Of a stretch of DNA of 11,197 nt, positions 1 to 6,239 are shown in pieces (the first letter of the stretch is position 1; every line of letters begins with the position of its first letter). The notes beneath the pieces were generated by a model. That model did no database searches, was not told the origin of the DNA, and was given only the letters and a program-made list of their open reading frames with translations. A program made the position numbers and the translations under genes. Source of the stretch: Candidatus Micrarchaeum sp. (GTDB lineage Archaea > SpSt-1190 > DYHY01); the NCBI GenBank assembly GCA_020723935.1, contig DYHY01000015.1, forward strand, positions 1-11,197, given 5' to 3'.

Positions 1-2014
1 CGTCGAGGAGCTCGCCGCAGAGCGCGGGCGCAAGAGGTGAGAGTACTTGCGCGAGGTTGAGGACCGCGGCATCGGCGGCATCCCTGCTCATTCCCCCCCG
101 GCGCAGATAGGTGGAAACGGCTGAAAAGCCCGAAAACAGCGAAAGAAGGGCATCCCGGGGCATGAGGCTTTCCATTGCGGAATGCGCACGGGCGATGCGG
201 ACGGCCGCATCGGCGCCGAGGAAGTCCTCCGCCTGCCCGGATGATGCTCCGCCCACGGGAAGGGCGGCGATCCTTTCAACCAGCTTCCTGATCTCCTGGA
301 TCCTTTCGGAAACCGCGCGCAGGTCCGCCGTCCCGCATTCCGAATCCTTCCTGGGTCCCGCAAGAAGTATCGAGAGCCTGACCGCTTCCCCGCCGTACGC
401 GGAAAGCAGGGCGGAGAGCGGCTCGTGGGAGGAGAGGAAGGGGAGCTTGATGAAGCCCTTGGGTCCCTGTGCCGGCTCCAGCATCGCCGAGGACAGGCGG
501 CACAGGTCCGAGGGCCAGCGTTCCGGCTTTCCGGAGAAGACGAAGAAGGATGACGGCGACGAAGAACCTTCGGGCCCCTCGGAGAAGACGAGTCCGGCCG
601 CCTGCCTTGCGGAAAGGAGCGCCTCCTTGGGAAGGACGCCGCGGCAGCTCTTGAGGACGGAGTTGAAGTTGCTTTCCTTGCCGAAAAGATAGTCGAACGC
701 GACGGGCGGCGGGGATTTCTCCGCAGGCAGGCCGCAGAGGAGGTGGAACGCCGAAAAAAGGAAGGGATCCGAGGGGGGCCGATCGCCGCTAGGGAGCTGC
801 GCCAGCATCCCGGCCGCGGCGGGGACGAGGGAGATGGAATCCGACCAGCTCTTGGAGGAGAAGAGGAGGACGGGGGAATCCGCGCGCACCGCGCAGAGGA
901 GCCTCGCGCCGCAGAACCCGCACTCGCCCCGCGCCGGTTCGAGGAATTCGCATGCGGCGCCGCTCCTCAGGAATTCGTGGCGCATCAGGGGCGCGCCCTC
1001 CCCGACAGGGAGGCCGTGGAACCTCCCGCACACCTCCGTGAACATTCCGTCCCTCGCAGGGAATTTCACCTGGACTTCCTCAAGCTTCCTCTGCGACAGG
1101 CCGCTTTGCGAGAGGATCTGCGGCGAGGAGGAGAGGACGCGCAGGCCGGACAGGTCCCCGGCGTCCGTTCCCGGCGAGCAGACGGAGATTCCCGTCGGGC
1201 TCCCGGGTTTTCCGGGTATGATCGGCACGAACTCCTCGGTCACCGGGTTCTTCGCCGCGCTAGCGAGGAGGTCTTTCCCCGTGAATTCCATCTCGACGCT
1301 CCCCTCGCCCAGCTGCGCTGAGAAATCCGGGAGCCTTTCCCTGAGGAACACGTACGAAACATTCTTGTTTCCCTTGGAACGCCAGCGGGCGTATGCGGCG
1401 GACGGGTCGACCCAGAGGGCGCACGCCGCGAAGGCGTCCTGGGGCTTCCTGATTTCCGCGAGGAGGATGAGATCCGCGACCGCGAAGTTCAGGAGGAGCC
1501 GCGGCTCGATCCGCTCGGAGAAATCGGTCAGGTCCTTCCCGCACGACGGGCAGGCGACGACAGGGACGTCCAGAGTGGAGGAGAGCTTCTCAGCCGAGAG
1601 CCATGCGCGCGCGTACGGGAAGAACCCCGACGAGAAGAGTGGGTCTGTCGAGCGCAGGATTTTCTTCGTCCCGACAAAGAGGTCCCTCAGCGCCGAGAGC
1701 CACCTCCCCTCCAGGTGCGCCGAGAACTCCGCCTCGTCGCGCAGGCCGTCCGGGAGGGCGGCCTCCTCGAGGGAAAACATCGTCCTGCTCTCTATCGTCT
1801 TGCGCGAGAAAGAGGAGAAGGCGCAGGAGACCGACGACCCGCGGGTGACGAGCCCGACGGCGGCCTCGGGCGAGGAGAAGAACCTGTTCATCGCGTCGCA
1901 GAAAACGTGCGGCCGAATCCCGCCCATCGTCGGGAAGCCGCATGTGACTATCGGGGGTGGAAGGAGGATGGTTCGCCTCTGCGCCTTTCCTTTCTTCCCT
2001 TCCTCTGCCGGCAT
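1..2014 (-). CDS. Degenerate leucyl-tRNA synthetase-like protein (partial, 3' end outside window)
   Basis: One stop-free frame gives 671 residues from an ATG at 2014-2012 to the window edge. The order of segments follows archaeal LeuRS as I remember it: an N-terminal strand with FPT (27-29), a CP1 insert with WVDPSAAY (201-208, compare WVNPNATY), VKFPARDGMF (316-325), a Cys pair, FDYLF (440-444), SSFFVF (488-493), the helix LSALLSAYGGEAVRLSILL (533-551, compare the segment after KMSKS), and LSPLAPALCGELL (658-670, compare LMAPFTPHICEELW in the anticodon-binding domain). Catalytic signatures are lost: HIGH is replaced by GGIRPH with a short deletion, KMSKS by FIKLP (521-525), the editing RPET by RKPQD (189-193), and the WLDKKACAR-type loop is absent. 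Cys pairs C155/C158 and C365/C368 remain and could bind zinc. It is probably unable to aminoacylate, so a regulatory, tRNA-binding or structural role is inferred. Codon use stays regular and the frame is intact over 2 kb, which argues against a decaying pseudogene. The start fits a leaderless promoter at 2036-2053. A full archaeal LeuRS is about 930-970 residues, so a few hundred may lie outside. Confidence 0.82.
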   Translation of the reverse strand, partial: MPAEEGKKGKAQRRTILLPPPIVTCGFPTMGGIRPHVFCDAMNRFFSSPEAAVGLVTRGSSVSCAFSSFSRKTIESRTMFSLEEAALPDGLRDEAEFSAHLEGRWLSALRDLFVGTKKILRSTDPLFSSGFFPYARAWLSAEKLSSTLDVPVVACPSCGKDLTDFSERIEPRLLLNFAVADLILLAEIRKPQDAFAACALWVDPSAAYARWRSKGNKNVSYVFLRERLPDFSAQLGEGSVEMEFTGKDLLASAAKNPVTEEFVPIIPGKPGSPTGISVCSPGTDAGDLSGLRVLSSSPQILSQSGLSQRKLEEVQVKFPARDGMFTEVCGRFHGLPVGEGAPLMRHEFLRSGAACEFLEPARGECGFCGARLLCAVRADSPVLLFSSKSWSDSISLVPAAAGMLAQLPSGDRPPSDPFLFSAFHLLCGLPAEKSPPPVAFDYLFGKESNFNSVLKSCRGVLPKEALLSARQAAGLVFSEGPEGSSSPSSFFVFSGKPERWPSDLCRLSSAMLEPAQGPKGFIKLPFLSSHEPLSALLSAYGGEAVRLSILLAGPRKDSECGTADLRAVSERIQEIRKLVERIAALPVGGASSGQAEDFLGADAAVRIARAHSAMESLMPRDALLSLFSGFSAVSTYLRRGGMSRDAADAAVLNLAQVLSPLAPALCGELLD

Positions 2015-2035
2015 CGCGGCCGTGATGGCGCGCGG

Positions 2036-2053
2036 GGATATATCCTTTTTTCG
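2036..2053 (-). promoter_or_regulatory. TATA/BRE-like promoter of the LeuRS-like gene
   Basis: On the minus strand a GAAAAAAGG purine run is followed by GGATATATCC (2036-2045), itself a 10-bp palindrome. Its centre lies about 26 nt upstream of the ATG at 2014, the spacing expected for an archaeal TATA box serving a leaderless transcript. I see no Shine-Dalgarno sequence before the ATG. Confidence 0.55.
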
Positions 2054-2086
2054 GGTCCGGGTGGGAGGGGACCGACGGGAGGGGCA

Positions 2087-2110
2087 TTTATTTATAAAAT
2101 ATTTATAAAT
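2087..2110. promoter_or_regulatory. A/T-only element between two minus-strand genes
   Basis: A stretch of A and T only, holding two TTTATAAA-type cores, stands out in very GC-rich surroundings between the stop of the coiled-coil gene (2146) and the LeuRS-like gene. It could be a second, upstream promoter for the LeuRS-like gene (giving a leader of roughly 50 nt) or part of the 3' end of the coiled-coil transcript. No plus-strand gene is there to use it. Confidence 0.4.
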
Positions 2111-2145
2111 AAGTGGTATCGCGCTCCCAGGGGGGCGCGCCCGGG

Positions 2146-4593
2146 TCACATGTTGTAGTACGCCTTGTGGCTCCTGAGCATCGACTTGATCTTACTTATC
2201 TCCGCCTGGTGCTTGTCAAGGTGGTCCTCAATGGAGAGGGTGCGTGCGATGCGCGCGTCTATCTCCTTGAGCTTTTCGCGGGTCTGGCGCGATATGTCCT
2301 CGAAATGCTTCTCGGAGACGAGGCCCTCCTCCTTCTGGTTGGAGAGGAGCATGAGGAGTTCGGAGAGCTCCTTCCTCTGGCTCTTGAGCGCCTCCAGGTT
2401 TGACACCTCGGCCATGAGGTCCTGCGATTTCTTCGCGAGGTCCGATGCGTTGGCATCCGGGCTCTGCTCGGACGGCCTCGGCTGCGCGGGATAGGCCCGG
2501 GGCGAGAAGGACATCTTGGATTCGAAGGCGGATTTTATCGCGTCTATCTCGACCGACTTCCTCTCGAGGAGCGCCTGCTTGGAGGAGAGGTCCGAGAGCC
2601 TCGAGTCGATTGCCGCGAGCTTCTGGGAGACCGCGTCCTCGATCTTTCCGAACGCCTCGACCCGGGCGTCGAGGTCCTTCTCCTTGGAGACGAGGAAGCC
2701 TATCTTCACCTCTATCTCCCCGAGTTTCTCGGTGAGATCCTCGTCCACGCCCTTGAGGCTTTCGCGCGCCTGCTCGGATTCCGAGACGGAGCGTTTCACG
2801 GACTCCATCTCGTCCTTGAGGGAGGCTTGGAGGCCGTCGACTGCGGACGTGAGATCGGACGCCTTCTTGAGGCCGCGCTCGACCTGCTCGGAGATCGCCG
2901 CGACCTTGCGCTGGTATTCGGAGACTGCCGCCTCGCGCTTCCTCGTCGTCTCGTCAATGAGCTGCTCCGCCTGCTCCTCGGTCTTCTGGACCTGGCCCCG
3001 CCTCGCGGAGAGGTCCGTAGCTATCTTGGCCATGCCCTCGGTGAGCGAGACGGATGTCTGGCGGAGCGAGGACGCGCGCGCGTCCAGCGACTCGACGTCC
3101 GAGCGGATCCTCATTATGTCCGAAGTGGAGGACTCGATCCTCTGCTTGGACGTTATGACCTCGTTCTCCAGGGCGAGGACCGCGCTCTTGAGCTTGGACG
3201 CGCGCTCCTCGGCGGAGGAGAGCCTGGATGAGGAGGTGTCCTGCATAGCCTGCAGGTCGGAGAACTTCGCGGAAATGGACGACTCTATCTGCTTGAGGGC
3301 GGAAAGCTTGGTCCCCGCCTCGGAGAGGCGCGAGTCCAGGTCCTCGCTCGAGCGCCTGAACGACTCGAGCTTCGCGTTCGCTCCTGTGGTCAGGTCGTCA
3401 AGCCTCGCCTGCGAGGCCACGAGTTCCGAGACGCGCGAGGAGAGGGTCTGCGCCTGGCTTTCCGCCTGCTGGCGCAGGCTCTTGAGCTCCGAGAGTCTGG
3501 ACTCGACGAAGCCCTGGCTCTTCTGCATCTCGGACTCGAGGGTCTCGTGCGCCTGCTTGACGAACGCGATCTTGGAATCTATCTTTGGGATGAGCTCCTC
3601 GGCCGAGGATTGCACCTCCTTGAAGGAGAGGAGCTTCTGTTCGAAGTTCGCCTTGAGGGAATCGAGGCCCGCAATCTTGGCGTGGACGTCCGGGAGGATG
3701 AACTCAAAGGTCGCCTTGAGCTTCTCGGCTTCCTGGCGCCTGCCCTCGATCGCCGCCCTTATCGCGTTGACCTCGCCGCCGAGGAGGTCGGACGCCTTCC
3801 TCGCGTCCGAAGCCTGCGCCTTTATCGACTCGACGACGGCGGTCACTTCCGCCTTCTTGGAATCCGCTATTTCGCGCGAAGTCCTCACCTGCTGCTCGAG
3901 GGCCTCGGTCACCCTGCGGAACTCCTCGAGCCGGTCCTTGGCGTCGGGCAGGGCGGAAGCCATCCTGCGGGCGGCCTCCTCTATGAACGCTATCCTGTCG
4001 TCGGAGGATTTCTTCAGGCCCTCGAGCTCCGAGAGCCTGGCCGAGATCGAGCTAGCGGTGTCGGACACCTCCTTGTGGAGGGCCCCTACCTCCGCGCGTT
4101 TGTCCGCGTAGCTCGTGCGCGCGGCGTCCACTTCCGCGTGCAGGCGGTCCAGGTACGATATCACCTTCTGAAGGTTCGCGGCAAGGCTTTCCGAGAGGAC
4201 GGAGAGGCGGTTGAAATCCTCGCGGCGCTCGTTGAGGTGGCTCTCGATGCCCGTGAAGCCGCGGTCAATCTCCTGCTGGAGGCCCTGGGCCGCCTGGAGG
4301 CGGCTCCTGAGCTGCTCGGACTTCTGCTCGAGGGCCGCCTTGACCCGCAGGGCCTCCTCTATCTGCTCGGAAGTCTCCTGGCGGGCCTTGGAAAGCACGA
4401 TGAACGCGTCCTTCATCCCGGAAGGATCGCCACCTTGCGGCTGCCCCGCCTGCGCGGGATCGTCCCGGGAGAAACGGCGGACCGGACCGGACTCCCCGGA
4501 GGGAGCGGGCGGCGCCTGGCGGCGGACGGGCGGAGCCTTCTCCCCGGAGTCGTCGTCATCCGGATAGGCCGCCACGGCGATTGGAATCGGCAC
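2146..4593 (-). CDS. Large coiled-coil protein, 815 residues, function unknown
   Basis: The product starts at a GTG (4593-4591) and ends in TGA. Residues 1-60 are Pro/Asp/Gly-rich and probably disordered. Residues about 60-690 are an almost unbroken heptad pattern rich in Glu, Lys, Ser, Ala and Leu. A Pro-rich hinge (696-715) precedes a second helical region (718-815) ending in AYYNM. I find no Cys, no Trp, no Walker motif, no signal peptide and no membrane segment, so it is not an SMC or Rad50 ATPase but a cytoplasmic rod. A recurring [RK]-[LVF]-[SE] motif sits at residues 366, 387, 408, 422, 443 and 457, spaced by 21 or 14 residues, and [RK]-I-[AG]-F recurs at 200, 341 and 630. The GTG start is preferred because a TATA box lies about 26 nt upstream; a later start at Met60 would remove only the disordered leader. 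It may be a structural or scaffold protein, but no family is recognised. It is divergent from the small membrane protein at 4691. Confidence 0.85.
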   Translation of the reverse strand: MPIPIAVAAYPDDDDSGEKAPPVRRQAPPAPSGESGPVRRFSRDDPAQAGQPQGGDPSGMKDAFIVLSKARQETSEQIEEALRVKAALEQKSEQLRSRLQAAQGLQQEIDRGFTGIESHLNERREDFNRLSVLSESLAANLQKVISYLDRLHAEVDAARTSYADKRAEVGALHKEVSDTASSISARLSELEGLKKSSDDRIAFIEEAARRMASALPDAKDRLEEFRRVTEALEQQVRTSREIADSKKAEVTAVVESIKAQASDARKASDLLGGEVNAIRAAIEGRRQEAEKLKATFEFILPDVHAKIAGLDSLKANFEQKLLSFKEVQSSAEELIPKIDSKIAFVKQAHETLESEMQKSQGFVESRLSELKSLRQQAESQAQTLSSRVSELVASQARLDDLTTGANAKLESFRRSSEDLDSRLSEAGTKLSALKQIESSISAKFSDLQAMQDTSSSRLSSAEERASKLKSAVLALENEVITSKQRIESSTSDIMRIRSDVESLDARASSLRQTSVSLTEGMAKIATDLSARRGQVQKTEEQAEQLIDETTRKREAAVSEYQRKVAAISEQVERGLKKASDLTSAVDGLQASLKDEMESVKRSVSESEQARESLKGVDEDLTEKLGEIEVKIGFLVSKEKDLDARVEAFGKIEDAVSQKLAAIDSRLSDLSSKQALLERKSVEIDAIKSAFESKMSFSPRAYPAQPRPSEQSPDANASDLAKKSQDLMAEVSNLEALKSQRKELSELLMLLSNQKEEGLVSEKHFEDISRQTREKLKEIDARIARTLSIEDHLDKHQAEISKIKSMLRSHKAYYNM

Positions 4594-4613
4594 GGGCTAG
4601 GGGAGGCGGCCGC

Positions 4614-4625
4614 AGTATAAAAAGC
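4614..4625 (-). promoter_or_regulatory. TATA box of the coiled-coil gene
   Basis: On the minus strand GCTTTTTATAC is centred about 26 nt upstream of the GTG at 4593. Transcription would then begin at or next to the GTG. This spacing is the main reason for choosing the GTG as the start codon. Confidence 0.55.
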
Positions 4626-4650
4626 ATTTGCGGGAGCAGGGGCCGCGAGG

Positions 4651-4667
4651 GAAATCCGTTTTATAGG
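4651..4667 (+). promoter_or_regulatory. TATA/BRE-like promoter of the small membrane protein
   Basis: GAAATCCG followed by TTTTATAG is centred near 4662, about 29 nt upstream of the ATG at 4691. A GGAGG sequence near 4677-4681 could act as a ribosome binding site only if the transcript began further upstream. It lies back-to-back with the coiled-coil promoter in a 97-bp divergent intergenic region. Confidence 0.5.
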
Positions 4668-4690
4668 AGGAGCGGGGAGGAGGGCGGGAA

Positions 4691-5002
4691 ATGGCAGTGG
4701 AAATGGCGACGATCATGCAGGTGGCAACCCTCGGTGCGGCGATCGCATCGGGAGTGATAGCCGTCCTGATCCTGAGGAAGCAGACGAACGAGAACACGGA
4801 GGTCTCCTGGCGCTACATAATAGCGTCGGCGGTGGCTTTCGCCCTCGCCCAGGCTTTCACCCTGGCCAAGGCGATGTCCCTCCCGATACCCGCGGGCGTC
4901 CTAGCCCACGAGCCGGAGGCGGCGTACCTAGTCTTCGCCCTCCTCTTCCTGCTGGGCATCGCGCGCCAGCACCAGGTCGTGCGCAATAACCCGTTAGACT
5001 AG
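4691..5002 (+). CDS. Small integral membrane protein, 103 residues
   Basis: This is the only plus-strand gene supported in the window. The product has three hydrophobic stretches at about residues 8-28, 41-59 and 77-91. The first is followed by R29 K30, the second preceded by R41, and the third followed by R92 and a short polar tail, which suggests a three-helix membrane protein of unknown family. There are no Cys residues and no catalytic motif. An alternative in-frame start at Met5 (4703) would barely change it. It faces the large coiled-coil gene across a 97-bp divergent promoter region, so the two could be co-regulated, and a coiled-coil protein with a membrane anchor partner is conceivable but unproven. 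It converges with the minus-strand operon that ends at 5063. Confidence 0.75.
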   Translation: MAVEMATIMQVATLGAAIASGVIAVLILRKQTNENTEVSWRYIIASAVAFALAQAFTLAKAMSLPIPAGVLAHEPEAAYLVFALLFLLGIARQHQVVRNNPLD

Positions 5003-5062
5003 TGCGGATCCGGAGGGCTGCGGGCCTCCGCGGTGCGGAGCAGTCCGCCCGACTGGACCGAG

Positions 5063-5382
5063 TTAGGCCCGTGCCCCGACCCGCGAGTAGAACTCCCTGT
5101 GGCGCGCCGCGCATTCCTCCAGCTCAGCTAGGGGCAGGGGGGCGTATCCCGCGTTCCTCGCGCAGTAAGCCCCGGCGCGCCTCGCGACCGCGGCGGCCAC
5201 TTCGGCCGGCGGGGACGCGAGGACCTGCAATACCGGGACGGTGGTGTAGACGCTAGCGAAGAATCCCGTGTCCTCGACGAGCCGCCCGCCCGCCCCGACG
5301 CTGGCCCGGCGAGGGGAAAGAGGGCCTTCTCTTCGTCGTTCTTCCCCCGCTTCGTGAGGAATCGCGGAAGGGCGAGTCCCAT
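5063..5382 (-). pseudogene. Small gene of unknown function with a -1 frame break
   Basis: An ATG at 5382, 4 nt after the stop of the proteasome-like gene, opens a frame starting MGLALPRFLTKRGKND. Protein-like sequence then continues in the -1 frame, with ASVGAGGRLVEDTGFFASVY and later YCARNAGYAPLPLAELEE, ending HREFYSRVGARA at TAA (5065-5063). The downstream frame has no start codon of its own before the late VLQVLASP region, and the upstream frame degenerates into Arg/Pro/Ser-rich text after about residue 30. The switch lies near 5291-5315, in a run of G/C repeats (GGGG, GGGC), and one added base would restore a 106-residue protein. Possible causes are a real deletion, a sequencing error in the G-rich run, or programmed frameshifting. 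The family is not recognised. Position suggests the last gene of the MinD-like operon. Confidence 0.55.
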
Positions 5383-5386
5383 GCGC

Positions 5387-6193
5387 CTATGCCTTCCCCA
5401 AAAGCTCCTGCCAGTTGTTGAATCCTAGCTGCGTCCTGAAGAGGAGCGATGGGTCTATTTTGAGCGCCGAAAGCTTCTCATGGGCGGCGGGCGAAACCTG
5501 CTTCTCCGTCGAGGGCATAACCGCCGCGTCCTCTTTGAGGAGCTTGGTCCCCAGAAGGAGGTCGAGCACCGCGAGGTTCCCGAGGAACGTGCACGCGGGC
5601 GCGTCCAGGGTCGTGACGTCGGTGACGCCGATGACCTGGATGCGTGCATAGCCTTCGACGCCGCGGATCTTCAGGGAATTGGCATAGGCGAGGAGCGTGC
5701 TCTCCAGGGCCAGCTCCATCCCCGCAAGCTTCTGGCGGATGCGCCCGGAGAAGGCGTACTGCGCGCCGATCCCTATCGAGAAGAAGTCGGTCCCCTCGAG
5801 GGAGGTCTGGAACCCGTTCGTCACCTGGTATGCGCCGAACTTCTCTATCGTCCTGTCGTATCCGACAATGAGGGCGGGCGTCTGCTCGAGGAGCTTCTCT
5901 GCCTGCCTCGGGTATCCCGCGTTCTTCTGGGCCTCCCTACGCAGCAGATCCGCCGCGCCCTTGGCGAGCTCCGCGAGCGTGAGCTCGTTGAGCTGCTGCG
6001 GCACCGCCGCGATGAGCTTCTTGGAAAGCTCCGGGTTCCCAGTGCATATTACCACACCGTGCCCGAACGGCTTCTGGAAAGCCGCGTATTTCGTCGCGCT
6101 CGCCCGCTTCTCCCAAGACGAGGGGTTGTACTCAAAGCCGTCGCTTGCGGCGATGAGCCCCCCGTCGAACCTGCAAAATATTCCGACGCTCAT
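5387..6193 (-). CDS. Proteasome-fold (Ntn hydrolase superfamily) protein, 268 residues
   Basis: The N-terminus MSVGIFCRFDGGLIAASDGF resembles the opening strands of HslV and proteasome beta subunits (TTxxx...GVVIAGD). If Met1 is removed, as expected before Ser, then Ser1, Asp17, Lys28 and Lys34 fall at or within one position of the Thr1, Asp17, Lys28 and Lys33 positions of HslV. Further fold landmarks are GVVICTGN (46-53), ALIVGYD (107-113) and SIGIGAQYA (139-147), the last matching IGSGGPYA of HslV but with Ile142 where the conserved Ser stands. There is no propeptide, and the C-terminal part (about 180-268) is longer than in typical beta subunits. It could be a Ser-nucleophile peptidase or amidase, or a non-catalytic proteasome-fold subunit; the sequence alone does not decide. 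It is the second gene of the MinD-like operon, with GGAG about 7 nt before the ATG. Confidence 0.75.
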   Translation of the reverse strand: MSVGIFCRFDGGLIAASDGFEYNPSSWEKRASATKYAAFQKPFGHGVVICTGNPELSKKLIAAVPQQLNELTLAELAKGAADLLRREAQKNAGYPRQAEKLLEQTPALIVGYDRTIEKFGAYQVTNGFQTSLEGTDFFSIGIGAQYAFSGRIRQKLAGMELALESTLLAYANSLKIRGVEGYARIQVIGVTDVTTLDAPACTFLGNLAVLDLLLGTKLLKEDAAVMPSTEKQVSPAAHEKLSALKIDPSLLFRTQLGFNNWQELLGKA

Positions 6194-6239
6194 TTCTGTC
6201 TCCTTTCATCTCCTTTGTTTTTCGCTATCGTGACGCGGG
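6194..6239 (-). promoter_or_regulatory. Intergenic leader with ribosome binding site for the proteasome-like gene
   Basis: The 46-nt gap after the MinD-like stop has no TATA box at the usual distance but carries AAAGGAGACAGAA directly before ATG, a good Shine-Dalgarno sequence. The genes before and after the gap therefore look cotranscribed, in contrast to the leaderless first genes of the window. Confidence 0.6.

Noticed and set aside
1-2014. Reading the synthetase-like gene as an active LeuRS or ValRS
   Set aside because: Both class I catalytic motifs are absent in the translated frame and no small frameshift would recover them.
834-2108. Long plus-strand open frame (424 codons) opposite the LeuRS-like gene
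   Set aside because: Its product is Arg/Ser/Pro-rich low-quality sequence with no fold signature, while the minus strand carries a continuous LeuRS-like protein. High GC lengthens such antisense frames.
2516-4111. Plus-strand open frame of 531 codons opposite the coiled-coil gene
   Set aside because: Its Ser/Arg/Ala-rich text mirrors the heptad codons of the minus-strand protein. No promoter or start context was seen.
3547-4620. Plus-strand open frame of 357 codons rich in Leu, Glu, Gly and Arg
   Set aside because: It is another mirror of coiled-coil codons, and it ends inside the divergent promoter region.
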